Assembly: GCA_902470905.1 (NCBI GenBank) | Contig: CABRIC010000001.1 | Location: forward strand, 50,880-114,879 | Length of the DNA stretch: 64,000 nt | Source: an uncultured Collinsella sp. | GTDB lineage: Bacteria; Actinomycetota; Coriobacteriia; Coriobacteriales; Coriobacteriaceae | Direction of reading: 5' to 3' | Part shown: positions 17,244 through 25,996 of the stretch, piece by piece | How the letters are laid out: each line of letters begins with the position of its first letter | Numbering within the stretch: position 1 is the stretch's first letter | Translations under genes and position numbers: made by a program | The notes under the pieces: model-generated | The model's input: the letters and a program-made list of their open reading frames with translations, nothing else | Databases searched by the model: none | Told to the model about the DNA's origin: nothing

Positions 17244-18152
17244 CTAGACGTTCGTGGCGGCAAGACCCGCCGCGTCCACCTGACGCATAAACGGCGGCAT
17301 CTCCCCCGTCGCGGCGCAGGCGGCAATCTGATGCAGAGCCCCGGCAACCGCATCGTCTGCCGCAGCGCCGATATGCCAGCGCGCGGCAGCAGTGACGGCC
17401 TCGTTGGCATTGGCGACTGCAACGGAGTTGGGAACGGCACCGATCATGGGCAGATCGTTATCGGAATCGCCAAATACGGCCACCTCATCGGGCGTCAGGC
17501 CCAAAGCGCGCGCCAGCTCCAGCGCAGCGCAGCCCTTGTCCCAACCGGCCGGGAGAATATCGAATAGGCGCACGCGGTTGTTGGGAAATACAAGCGAGAG
17601 CTCCGGCACCTCGGCAGCAATGCGCTCGCGCAGCTCAGCAAGCTCTTCGCGCGAGCGGGCGCTCCAGATATTCGCCTTGTATACCGGGGCATCATCGACA
17701 ACAGGACGGCACGGGGCCTCTTCGCCTTTGAGCCACGCATTACCGCCCGACTCCATGGCGCGACGAACGCGCTCGGGATCGCTCGTCACGCAGTAGGCAT
17801 CGTTATTCCAAAAGTCATCACCCAGGCTGTAGACCTTCAGATACGAATCATCGGTCTCTTGCTCCAAGTAGTCAGCCAAGCGCATAAGGGCGGCGTTATC
17901 GGTTGCATGCGAGGCTACCGCCTCGCCGTCCACAAACATGACCTGACCGTTACAGAACGCGCCAGTCGAAAAGCACTCGGAACAATTTTTGAACATCCAG
18001 CCCATCGCGGACGGCTGACGACCCGAAACCGGCCCAAAGTGCAGACCCGCCGCCTGCATGGCATGAATACCCTCAATGGCGTAGTCGCTGGCGCCGTCAT
18101 GCCCGGCTGGAATCAGCGTATCGTCCATATCGGTCAGCACAAGTTTGATCAT
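17244..18152 (-). CDS. HAD-superfamily (Cof-type) phosphatase
   Basis: 302 aa. HAD motif 1 is DMDDTLIP (nucleophile and acid Asp), motif 2 is GPVSGRQ, the motif 3 Lys is probably in AGWDKGCAALEL, and motif 4 is VFGDSDNDLPMI. The middle insertion is a Cof-type (C2B) cap, where substrate specificity lies. Typical substrates are sugar phosphates or cofactors such as FMN or HMP-PP. GGGGGA precedes the ATG. It is divergent from the TPP riboswitch operon, which hints at, but does not show, a thiamine link. Confidence 0.88.
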   Translation of the reverse strand: MIKLVLTDMDDTLIPAGHDGASDYAIEGIHAMQAAGLHFGPVSGRQPSAMGWMFKNCSECFSTGAFCNGQVMFVDGEAVASHATDNAALMRLADYLEQETDDSYLKVYSLGDDFWNNDAYCVTSDPERVRRAMESGGNAWLKGEEAPCRPVVDDAPVYKANIWSARSREELAELRERIAAEVPELSLVFPNNRVRLFDILPAGWDKGCAALELARALGLTPDEVAVFGDSDNDLPMIGAVPNSVAVANANEAVTAAARWHIGAAADDAVAGALHQIAACAATGEMPPFMRQVDAAGLAATNV

Positions 18153-18218
18153 AGAGTCCCCCAGTCATTTTCACCGCAACCATTGTAACGGTGCGCTAGT
18201 ATAGGGAACAACAGATTC

Positions 18219-18312
18219 GATGCGGGAGTGCCGGCGGTGCAAACCACAAGGCTGAGAGGGCATGGGGCCCAATCCTTTGAACCTGTCAGTTAATGCTGGC
18301 GTAGGGAGCATG
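18219..18312 (+). ncRNA. TPP riboswitch (THI element)
   Basis: All conserved blocks are present in order: GGGAGTGCC near 18225, GGCTGAGAGGG at 18250, CTTTGAACCTGTCAGTTAATGC at 18274-18295 (read as two halves) and GCGTAGGGA at 18299-18307. The P1 stem can close with ATGC (18220) and GCAT (18308). It controls the thiM-thiamine-binding-thiE operon by sensing thiamine pyrophosphate. Confidence 0.97.
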
Positions 18313-18322
18313 CCGCCTTTAC

Positions 18323-18350
18323 AGGGGCGCTGTCTATGCACAGCGCCCCT
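18323..18350 (+). terminator. Riboswitch expression-platform terminator
   Basis: Perfect 11-bp stem AGGGGCGCTGT / ACAGCGCCCCT followed by TTTC, between the TPP aptamer and the thiM ribosome binding site. In addition, 18309-18319 (CATGCCGCCTT) can pair in 10 of 11 positions with the Shine-Dalgarno region 18361-18371. Confidence 0.8.
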
Positions 18351-18375
18351 TTTCTATGCCAAGGAGGCATGTGCA

Positions 18376-19215
18376 GTGATTGATTCGGAACAGCTTAAGC
18401 AACATGTGATCAAGGCCGTGGAGGAGATTCGCGCCACCAATCCGATGGCCGGCTCCATCACCAACACGGTGACGATTGACTTTGTCGCCAACGCACAGCT
18501 CGCCGTGGGCGGATCGGCCGCCATGGTCTATCTGCCCGACGAGGGCGAGGCACTCGTTGCCGGCGGCGGCGCCATCTATCTCAATATGGGTACGCTCTTC
18601 CCCATCTACGAGCAGACGATTCCCCGCGCGGCCAAGGCGGCACACGACGCCGGCAAGCCCTGGGTGCTCGATCCGGTGGGCCTGGGCATCGGTAGCCTGC
18701 GCACCCAGTTGGTAAACGAACTCAAGCAGTACAAGCCCGCCATCGTGCGCGGCAACGCCTCCGAGATCATCGCGCTCGCCGGCCTGTGGGGTCTTGAGGG
18801 CGAGGCGGCCGATCTGAGCCGCGTGCGCGGTGTCGATACCACCGACACGGTAGACGCTGCCCGCGATGCCGCCGCGGCGCTCGCCCGCTACACCGGCGGC
18901 GCCGTTGTGGTCTCGGGCGAAGTCGACCTGATTACCGACGGCACAACCGTGGCCAAGTCCCACGGCGGCAGCCCGCTCATGTCCAAGATCACCGGTTGCG
19001 GCTGCTCGCAGGGCGGCGTGCTGGCCGTGTATGCCTGCGCCGCCGACCCGTTTACGGCAGCCGTCTGCGGTACCGCCGTCTACAACGTCGCTGGCACGCG
19101 TGCTGCCGCCGTCGCCGATGCCCCGGCGAGCTTTAAGGTCGCCTTTATCGACGAGCTCTACCGCGCGAGCGCCCAGGACATCGCCGATAACCGACTCGAG
19201 CTCGAGGAGGCATAA
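18376..19215 (+). CDS. thiM: Hydroxyethylthiazole kinase ThiM
   Basis: Phosphorylates 4-methyl-5-(2-hydroxyethyl)thiazole in thiamine salvage. 279 aa, usual length about 265-275. Family signatures are NPMAGSITNTVTIDFVANAQLAVGGSAAM at the N-terminus (abridged to NPMAGSITN..AVGGSAAM), PWVLDPVGLG, RGNASEI and the anion-hole/catalytic TGCGCSQGG. The GTG at 18376 follows AAGGAGG with eight bases spacing; ATG codons upstream lie in the riboswitch. It is the first gene of the TPP-controlled operon; the next gene begins three bases after its stop. Confidence 0.95.
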   Translation: MIDSEQLKQHVIKAVEEIRATNPMAGSITNTVTIDFVANAQLAVGGSAAMVYLPDEGEALVAGGGAIYLNMGTLFPIYEQTIPRAAKAAHDAGKPWVLDPVGLGIGSLRTQLVNELKQYKPAIVRGNASEIIALAGLWGLEGEAADLSRVRGVDTTDTVDAARDAAAALARYTGGAVVVSGEVDLITDGTTVAKSHGGSPLMSKITGCGCSQGGVLAVYACAADPFTAAVCGTAVYNVAGTRAAAVADAPASFKVAFIDELYRASAQDIADNRLELEEA

Positions 19216-19218
19216 GCC

Positions 19219-19560
19219 ATGTCCGAGCCCGCAACCAATGCCGGCATGAACACGCTCGTCGCTGTGGCCATCGCCCCATGCGGCACCGGCGATGAGCTAT
19301 CCGCCGAGGTCGCCGAGGTCGTGCGCGTCATTCGCGAGAGCGGCCTTCCCAACCGCACCACCTCGATGTTCACCGAAATCGAGGGCGACTGGGACGAGGT
19401 CATGCAGGTCGTGCGCGACGCAACCTTTGTGTTGGCGAGCAAGGGCATCCGCACCGAAGTCGTGCTCAAAGCCGATATTCGACCCGGATTTACCGACACC
19501 ATGACCGGCAAGCTCGAGCGCATGGAAGCACAGATCAAGAAGCAGGAGGAAGCACGATGA
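19219..19560 (+). CDS. Thiamine-binding (MTH1187/YkoF-like) protein
   Basis: 113 aa, small ferredoxin-like fold of the DUF77/MTH1187 family, members of which bind thiamine or HMP. The fold core is visible (TLVAVAIAPCGTGDELSAEV; TTSMFTEIEGDWDEVMQVV; VLKADIRPG). It sits between thiM and thiE and overlaps the thiE start by four bases (ATGA), so translation is coupled. A role in handling thiamine intermediates is inferred from family and position. Confidence 0.85.
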   Translation: MSEPATNAGMNTLVAVAIAPCGTGDELSAEVAEVVRVIRESGLPNRTTSMFTEIEGDWDEVMQVVRDATFVLASKGIRTEVVLKADIRPGFTDTMTGKLERMEAQIKKQEEAR

Positions 19561-20252
19561 GCATCCGCGACAACCTTGATATCTCGGCCTATCTGGTACT
19601 CGGCCCCGAAAACACGCTCGGGCGCCCCGTGGGCGATGTGGTGGCCCAGGCGCTCGACGCCGGCTTTACCTGCATCCAGGTGCGCTCCAAGGTGGCAAGC
19701 GCCCGCGAGATCATTGCGCTGACCGGCGACGCCGCGCAGGCAATCGCTCAGGCCGGCAAGACCGGTCAGGTCGCCTTGCTGATCGACGACCGTCTGGACT
19801 GTGTGTTTGCCGCACGCGAGCAGGGTATTGCTGTCGACGGCGTGCACGTGGGCCAAAGCGATATTCCCGTCGAGGTCTGTCGCAAGTTGCTGGGCCCCGA
19901 CGCCATCGTGGGCCTTTCGGCCCGTTGCGAGGAGATGCTCGAGTACGTCAAGACCGCCGACATGAGCCTAGTCGACTACCTGGGCATCGGTCCACTCCAC
20001 GAGACCGAGACCAAGCGCGACTGCGGACGCGCGGCCGACGGCTCTATCATCACCAAGAGCTTTGAGGACCTGGCCGCACTCCACGCGGCAAGCCCCGTGC
20101 CCATCGTGGTGGGCGGCGGCGTCAAGACGGCCGACCTGCCGCAGCTCAAAGCCACCGGCGTCGATGGCTTCTTTGTGGTGAGCGCCGTCTGCAGTGCCGA
20201 CGACCCCTACGCCGCGGCCAAGGAGCTTGTCGACACCTGGCAGCAGGCATAG
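19557..20252 (+). CDS. thiE: Thiamine phosphate synthase ThiE
   Basis: Joins HMP-PP and thiazole phosphate to thiamine phosphate. 231 aa TIM barrel. Recognisable parts are YLVLGPEN at the start, QVRSK (pyrophosphate-binding Arg/Lys), LIDDRLD, GVHVGQSD, GLSARC (the usual GLS..), GIGPLHETETKRD (GP(V/I)F.T.TK equivalent) and VVGGGVKTADL. It completes the riboswitch-controlled salvage operon. thiC, thiG and thiD are not in the window, so the operon serves salvage or part of the pathway. Confidence 0.95.
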   Translation: MSIRDNLDISAYLVLGPENTLGRPVGDVVAQALDAGFTCIQVRSKVASAREIIALTGDAAQAIAQAGKTGQVALLIDDRLDCVFAAREQGIAVDGVHVGQSDIPVEVCRKLLGPDAIVGLSARCEEMLEYVKTADMSLVDYLGIGPLHETETKRDCGRAADGSIITKSFEDLAALHAASPVPIVVGGGVKTADLPQLKATGVDGFFVVSAVCSADDPYAAAKELVDTWQQA

Positions 20253-20296
20253 GCATAAGCCGAGCAGCTGATTCGCAGTCTCATATCTTCAGCAAT

Positions 20297-20342
20297 GGAA
20301 AGCGCATCCCAGTTTGGATCTCCATTCCGGGATGCGCTTTCC
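20297..20342. terminator. Terminator after the thi operon
   Basis: Perfect 14-bp inverted repeat GGAAAGCGCATCCC / GGGATGCGCTTTCC with an 18-base loop. It separates thiE from the convergent patatin gene. Confidence 0.85.
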
Positions 20343-20353
20343 GCATGCGACCC

Positions 20354-21223
20354 TTACCCCGCCAGATACGCTTCCAACGCCGGCAAGGTCGCCTCCGCAT
20401 CGCGGCGACCAATCTGGTAGATGCGCTCAAGTTCATCGGGCTCGCGACACAGCGACGGCACCTTCACCGATTCGCTCGGACGCACCACAAAGATTTCGCC
20501 GGCAGCCTCGCGACGTGCCAGGTCATCGAGCGTGGCATTGTAGACCTCATGCCGATGCTCAAGCGCTGCGACAAACTCCGGATAGTGACGGAACACGCGC
20601 CGCAGCATGGGCATCACGCTGTTGGGCTGCTTCACAAAGCCCGCCGGCTGCGTGAGCACCACGATATTGCGGTCATACCCCTGCGCAAACAGCCATGCAC
20701 TGGGAATAGAATCGGCCACGCCGCCATCCAGGTACTTGCGGCCCTCAATGGCGACAGGACGCGTCGCCACGGGAATTGCCGACGACGCCCGGATCCACTC
20801 GATATCGCGCTCGTCGCCATACGGCAGATCGTGATAGACGGCCTTGCCCGTCTCGATATCGGTACACACGCACGTAAACCGCATGGGGCAGGCGCGATAT
20901 GTCTCCAGGTCGATGGGATCGCGCTCGATGGGCACCTCGTGATAAGCAAAGTCGGCATTGAACATATCGCCGGTCCGCAGCCAGCTTGCTACACCCGCAT
21001 AGCGCTTATCGGCACAATAGGCCTTGTTATAGCGAATGGCGCGGCCGATCTGGCGCGATTTAAAGTTGTAGCCAAACGCCGCGCCCGCCGAGACACCCAC
21101 CATATGGTCGCAAGTTAAGCCGTGCTCCATCCAAACGTCGAGCACGCCCGCCGTATACATACCGCGGTAGCCGCCTCCCTCGAGTGCCAGCCCCACCGTG
21201 CGCGTCGTATTTGATTGTACCAT
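20354..21223 (-). CDS. Patatin-like phospholipase
   Basis: 289 aa, related to the RssA/YjjU group of bacterial patatins. Oxyanion-hole GGGYRG (about residues 16-21), nucleophile elbow GVSAG (Ser about 45) and the catalytic Asp in YLDGGVADS complete the Ser-Asp dyad. No signal peptide, so it probably acts on cytosolic or inner-leaflet lipids. GGAGATGG precedes the ATG. It is monocistronic and convergent with the thi operon. Confidence 0.92.
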   Translation of the reverse strand: MVQSNTTRTVGLALEGGGYRGMYTAGVLDVWMEHGLTCDHMVGVSAGAAFGYNFKSRQIGRAIRYNKAYCADKRYAGVASWLRTGDMFNADFAYHEVPIERDPIDLETYRACPMRFTCVCTDIETGKAVYHDLPYGDERDIEWIRASSAIPVATRPVAIEGRKYLDGGVADSIPSAWLFAQGYDRNIVVLTQPAGFVKQPNSVMPMLRRVFRHYPEFVAALEHRHEVYNATLDDLARREAAGEIFVVRPSESVKVPSLCREPDELERIYQIGRRDAEATLPALEAYLAG

Positions 21224-21547
21224 GCGACCATCTCCGTCCCCACAAATTCAAACGGGACAAGTATACCCGTCAACATATATCGTCCCAGTCGCATTTTTAT
21301 CGAACATCGCATCGTCGCGCTACCGCTTGTCGAACAATAGCCGCCCACAGCATGTGCACCCATATATAATTGTGCACTATTGTTTACACTACTCAGCTGT
21401 TATCAACAGCGAACATTAGCCGGCAAATTAACTCAACAACGCGGCAAGGCGGGGGCCTGGATACATGCAAAGCGCTGAGCAACGACGCGTGTACACAACG
21501 AGCTCGCCCGACGCAATCCGCCCCGACCTCAGAAAGCCACTTAGAAC
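21224..21547. other. Divergent intergenic region without a gene
   Basis: 324 bp between the patatin and GGDEF genes. It is more A/T-rich than the coding DNA and must hold both promoters, but I cannot single out convincing -35/-10 pairs. No RNA gene or repeat was recognised. Confidence 0.5.
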
Positions 21548-24265
21548 ATGGAAACTGTCAGCAATTACACCGAAACGCTCGAAAAGACCGTCCGCGACCT
21601 TCTCGAGCGGCAGGAGGATCTGATCAGGACCGCCTTTACCGACCAGCTTACCGGGCTTGGCAACCGTGGCGGCTTTGCCCGTTCCCTCGAGGAGCTCTGG
21701 GGGCAGGACGCCCCCGTTACCATGGCGTTCATCGATATCGACAATCTCAAGCACTGCAACGACGTCTTTGGACATGACGAGGGCAACCGCTATATCTTGC
21801 AGGTAAGTCTCTATCTTAATCTGTATATGAAGGTGGGCGAAGCGGCGTTTCGCATAGGCGGCGACGAGTTTGCCATCCTATCTACGATTGCAACCGAGGA
21901 CGACCTCGCCGAACGTCTGAAACACTGCCGAACGGTTCTGCTCAAAAACAACGATTCCGAGATGCCCCACTCGTTTAGCTACGGAGTGTCACATGCCGAC
22001 CCCGCCCTGGGCGAAGCTTCCAATCGCATGACGCTCGATGCCGACCATCGCATGTACGACTACAAGCTACGTCATGCCATGCACCTCGATCGACGCAATA
22101 TCACGCAAGTTCACGCCGACGACTTCGAAATAAGCGATCGAATTTTTGACGCCTTTTCGATGCTCAATGAGGGCCGATATTTCTTTATCGAGAACTTGGA
22201 CAAACATCGCACCCTTTGGTCACAAGGTGCCTTGCGCGATCTTGGCCTTCCCTCGGAGCACATAGACAACTGTCGCGATTACTGGAAAACGCGCGTCCAT
22301 CCCGACGACCTTGAGGCCTGCATCAACGACATCGACCAAGTCTACAACGGCACCAAGCACCGTCGCGTCATGCAGTATCGTGTGCGCAACGCCGTCGGCG
22401 ACTACGTCCTTTGCCGTGCTCGCGGGTTTCGTATCGACGGCGACGGAAATGTCCCCTCGCTCTATGTCGGCGAGCTCGTCAACCACTCACTTGCCGAAAC
22501 CGTCGACGCCGCCACAGGCCTCGGAACGCAGCGCATGCTGGCCAACGCCATCGACGCCTGCCGCCGCGATCGTTGCGAGACAGGGCTTATAGCGGTGCGC
22601 GTTCGTGGCACGACAAAGCTCAACGAGCTCTACGGGGCCGAGGCCGTCGACAACATGCTTGCCGAATACGCAGGCCGTATGCTGTCGATCACTCGCGGCA
22701 GGAGCCGGGTCTACCGTTCACGAAGCGTTCAGTTCGTCGTGCTCAGCAACGACCTAGACCACGAGGCATTCGAGCAACTGACCCGCCACCTTAAAGAGGC
22801 CGTTTTCGCTCCTGTTCGAATCGCAGGCGACACCATTACTCCCGTCTGCCTTGTCGTCCCGGCCTTTTACGAGCACTTAACCCATCAAGCGACCGCCGTT
22901 TTAGGCGAACTCAACCGTCGCCTTCGCACGGCCGGCGGGCTTGTTCCCAACGACAGCCTCCCCATACCCGAGGCTGAGCGCAAAAGCGCCATCGCCGAAC
23001 GTATCGACTCGCTCACGGGTCTCTATCGACCCAGCGAGTTTATGCGGCGCGCCAACGCTTTTCTCGAGGCAAGACGCGACGGCGCCTGGTGCATCGCCAC
23101 GGTCGACATGGGCCACATGCGCCTGTTTAACGAATGGTATGGACAGGCCGAAGGCGACCGCCTGCTTGCCGATGTGGGCACGGTCCTCAAGGACATCGAG
23201 AATGCCGACATGGGCGTCGCAGGGTACTGGGGCCAAGATGACTTTTGCGTACTCATCCCCTTTAAGCACATCACCGTCCATCAAATCTACAACCGCGTTC
23301 GCGAGGCAGTAGCCAGGTATGATGGCGGCGTAGGTTTTTGGCCGTCCATGGGCGTTTACCCCATCGATTCCAATGAGGAGATCACCATCGATGCGCAGGC
23401 AAAGGCCATGTTTACCAATCGGCGCGCAAAAAACGACTTTAAGGAGCGCATTGCCATTTTTTGCCCCGAGGAGTACAAGCGCGAAATCGTGTTCAACCGC
23501 ACGCTGACCGAATTCCAGTACGCGCTGTCAAATGGTCGCATCACGTACTATCTTCAGCCCCAGGTCGATATGGAAACCGGCGAGATTATTGGCGCCGAAG
23601 CACTCACCCGCTGGATTAACAAGGACGGCTCTCTCATTTCGCCCGCAACGTTTATCCCCGCACTCGAGGAAAGCGGCTTTGTAGTGACGCTCGACAAATA
23701 TGTTTGGCAGGGCGTCGCCATGTGGCTCCGCGAGCGCCTCAATCGAGGACTTCGCGTGGTTCCGATTTCCCTCAATGTGTCGCGCGTAGACATTCTTGCC
23801 TGCGATGTCGCCGAGCATATGGGGTCGCTCGCCGCCCAGTACAACCTGCCGCCCGAACTCATGCACATCGAGATCACCGAGACCGCCTATACCGGAGAGT
23901 CCGAGGCCGTGGATAAGCTGACCGCGGATCTGCACACCCGTGGCTTCTCGACCTACATGGACGATTTTGGCACCGGCCAGTCCACGCTCGCGATGCTCAA
24001 GAACGTCAACGTCGACGTCATCAAGCTCGACCGCACCTTTGTGCCCACCGACCGCGATCAAGGCCGCAGCACGCAAATCATTTCATCGATGCTCGAAATG
24101 GCGCAGTCGCTCCATCTGCCCGTCGTGGTCGAAGGCGTCGAGACAAATGAGCAGGCGAACATGCTACGACAAATGGGCGCCCGCTACGCTCAGGGCTTCC
24201 TCTACTACCGCCCCATGCAGGCGAAGGATTTTGAGGCATTGCTCGATGGCGGCAATAACAACTGA
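21548..24265 (+). CDS. Multi-GGDEF/PAS/EAL cyclic-di-GMP enzyme
   Basis: 905 aa, no membrane segment. Order: GGDEF 1 (residues about 25-195) with intact FRIGGDEF at 103-108 and no clear RxxD inhibitory site; a PAS-like region (about 205-325, ending near DYVLCRARGFRIDGDG); a degenerate GGDEF (about 330-470, signature replaced by YRSRSVQF); a second degenerate GGDEF (about 490-640, WGQDDF); and an EAL domain (about 650-900). The EAL has GAEALTRW, the Asn of SLNVSR, IEITETAY, MDDFGTGQS, KLD and VEGVET, so phosphodiesterase activity is likely. The first half is paralogous to the next gene. Both synthesis and breakdown of c-di-GMP are possible. Confidence 0.92.
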   Translation: METVSNYTETLEKTVRDLLERQEDLIRTAFTDQLTGLGNRGGFARSLEELWGQDAPVTMAFIDIDNLKHCNDVFGHDEGNRYILQVSLYLNLYMKVGEAAFRIGGDEFAILSTIATEDDLAERLKHCRTVLLKNNDSEMPHSFSYGVSHADPALGEASNRMTLDADHRMYDYKLRHAMHLDRRNITQVHADDFEISDRIFDAFSMLNEGRYFFIENLDKHRTLWSQGALRDLGLPSEHIDNCRDYWKTRVHPDDLEACINDIDQVYNGTKHRRVMQYRVRNAVGDYVLCRARGFRIDGDGNVPSLYVGELVNHSLAETVDAATGLGTQRMLANAIDACRRDRCETGLIAVRVRGTTKLNELYGAEAVDNMLAEYAGRMLSITRGRSRVYRSRSVQFVVLSNDLDHEAFEQLTRHLKEAVFAPVRIAGDTITPVCLVVPAFYEHLTHQATAVLGELNRRLRTAGGLVPNDSLPIPEAERKSAIAERIDSLTGLYRPSEFMRRANAFLEARRDGAWCIATVDMGHMRLFNEWYGQAEGDRLLADVGTVLKDIENADMGVAGYWGQDDFCVLIPFKHITVHQIYNRVREAVARYDGGVGFWPSMGVYPIDSNEEITIDAQAKAMFTNRRAKNDFKERIAIFCPEEYKREIVFNRTLTEFQYALSNGRITYYLQPQVDMETGEIIGAEALTRWINKDGSLISPATFIPALEESGFVVTLDKYVWQGVAMWLRERLNRGLRVVPISLNVSRVDILACDVAEHMGSLAAQYNLPPELMHIEITETAYTGESEAVDKLTADLHTRGFSTYMDDFGTGQSTLAMLKNVNVDVIKLDRTFVPTDRDQGRSTQIISSMLEMAQSLHLPVVVEGVETNEQANMLRQMGARYAQGFLYYRPMQAKDFEALLDGGNNN

Positions 24266-24323
24266 TACGCTCGCGCGCAAAACGCCACCGTCGAAGGGGA
24301 TATTTATCTCCATTAGCTAACTT

Positions 24324-24354
24324 ATATCCCCAATTCAAACCGAATTGGGGATAT
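24324..24354. terminator. Hairpin between the two GGDEF genes
   Basis: Perfect 13-bp stem ATATCCCCAATTC / GAATTGGGGATAT, loop AAACC. There is no T-run on the plus strand, so it may be a terminator, an attenuator or an operator for the downstream gene. Confidence 0.6.
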
Positions 24355-24392
24355 GATACAAACCGTTGTTCCGCCCAAGGAGGTTATCCATC

Positions 24393-25922
24393 ATGAACGA
24401 GTCGTATCGCCTGGGCGAGCAATCGATTATTGCCTATCTTCAGCGACTTGCGAACGGCGTCTCGACCGCCGAACTCGATGTTGCCGCGCTGCCTGCTGGG
24501 CTACGCGCCGTTGGCGAGCAACTGCAAAAGACGCATGCCATCCTGCAACAAGAGCGCCAGCTGCTTGAGCGCAACGCCTATATCGATCCGCTCACCAACT
24601 TGGGCAACCGCAACGGATTCGACCGTCACGTCGAGCAACTCTGGCGCAAAGGCGACCCCTTCACCTGCGCCTATATTGACATCGACCATCTCAAGCATTG
24701 CAATGATAGGTTTGGCCACGCCGAAGGCAATCGCTATATTCTGAGCATCTGCCGCACGCTCTCCGAAACCATGGAGCACGATGAGATGCTGTTCCGTATC
24801 GGTGGAGACGAGTTTGTGCTCATCTCGCTCTCCGCAAACGAGATTGAACTCGAGCAGCGCTTGGAGCAGGTACGTACCAGGCTGATCGAGGCGAGCTCAG
24901 GTGGCAAGGCGCCCATGATCGGCAGCTTTAGCTTTGGCTGCTCGCGCGTCGATCCACTTGCTGGCGACACGCGTCGCCAGATGACAATGGATGCCGATCG
25001 CAAGATGTATCGCTATAAGCTTATGCATCGTGTGCAGCAACCGAAAGACGATGACGCGCCGCAACGCCCAATCGTCGATCAGCTTCCCTGCAACGACCGG
25101 GTGTTCCAAGCGATCTCCATGAGCTCCGAGACGCGCTATCCGTTTATCCTCAATCTCGATACGGGAGAATCGCAATGGTCGGTTAACGCCGTGCGCGATT
25201 TTGACCTGCCCTCCCAGCACCCTTTTAACTCACTCGACATGTGGCTCGCCCGCGTTCATCCCGAGGACCGCGACAACGTACGTGTCGAGCTCGACATGGT
25301 GATAAACGGCACGTGGCACTTCCACTACATGCAGTATCGCGTAATGGATGCCACCGGAAAATACGTGCTTTGCGACTGCACGGGCTACCGCTTGGACGGC
25401 ACCGATACCGAGCCCGGCATGTATGTAGGCATTATCATCAACCGAAGCTTGGCAGATACGACCGATTCCGTGACCGGCTTGGGCGATATTCACGCCCTGG
25501 TCAACGCCATTGGCGAAATGCGTCGCGTGGCGCGCAAGGCTGGTTTGATCGCCATCAAAATCGACGATATCGCTCAGGTCAATGCCCGCTTTGGCTTTGA
25601 TGCGGGCGACCGCGTTTTGGCAGAATGTGCCGCCTGTCTGGTGGAATGCTCGCGCGGTAAGGGTCGTATGTTCCGCTCGACGGGGCCGATGTTCGTGGCT
25701 CTTTTCGACGACTTTGATCCCGAAGAAACCGATGCGATTGCAGAGGAAATCGAGCGGTTCCTGGGTTCGCCCGTGCTCTTTGGCCCATTTGAATATCAGC
25801 CGCCCATTCGCGTGGCCACGCTCCATCTGGACGGCGTCGACCGTCAGCCCGTTTCGATTTTGAACGAGCTCAAAGCGTTGCTCGGGAAAGCCGTGCAGGT
25901 GCCAGGTACCAAACTGGATTAG
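24393..25922 (+). CDS. GGDEF/PAS diguanylate cyclase
   Basis: 509 aa. An N-terminal helix (1-60) leads into an intact GGDEF domain (DPLTNLGNRNGFDRH at about 65-79; FRIGGDEF at 134-141), then a PAS-like region with the same NRVFQAISM..SVNAVRDFDLPSQHP framework as the upstream protein, then a degenerate GGDEF (MFRSTGPMFVAL). It lacks the third GGDEF and the EAL found in the neighbour, so it should be a cyclase only. The ATG at 24393 follows AAGGAGG with eight bases spacing. The tandem position and shared order of domains point to gene duplication. Confidence 0.92.
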   Translation: MNESYRLGEQSIIAYLQRLANGVSTAELDVAALPAGLRAVGEQLQKTHAILQQERQLLERNAYIDPLTNLGNRNGFDRHVEQLWRKGDPFTCAYIDIDHLKHCNDRFGHAEGNRYILSICRTLSETMEHDEMLFRIGGDEFVLISLSANEIELEQRLEQVRTRLIEASSGGKAPMIGSFSFGCSRVDPLAGDTRRQMTMDADRKMYRYKLMHRVQQPKDDDAPQRPIVDQLPCNDRVFQAISMSSETRYPFILNLDTGESQWSVNAVRDFDLPSQHPFNSLDMWLARVHPEDRDNVRVELDMVINGTWHFHYMQYRVMDATGKYVLCDCTGYRLDGTDTEPGMYVGIIINRSLADTTDSVTGLGDIHALVNAIGEMRRVARKAGLIAIKIDDIAQVNARFGFDAGDRVLAECAACLVECSRGKGRMFRSTGPMFVALFDDFDPEETDAIAEEIERFLGSPVLFGPFEYQPPIRVATLHLDGVDRQPVSILNELKALLGKAVQVPGTKLD

Positions 25923-25996
25923 CACCGCGCCCACACCGCCTCCCCCATCGTGCGATAATCCTCTGCAGAAGTCACCGACAGCAGAGGGAGTTTGTG

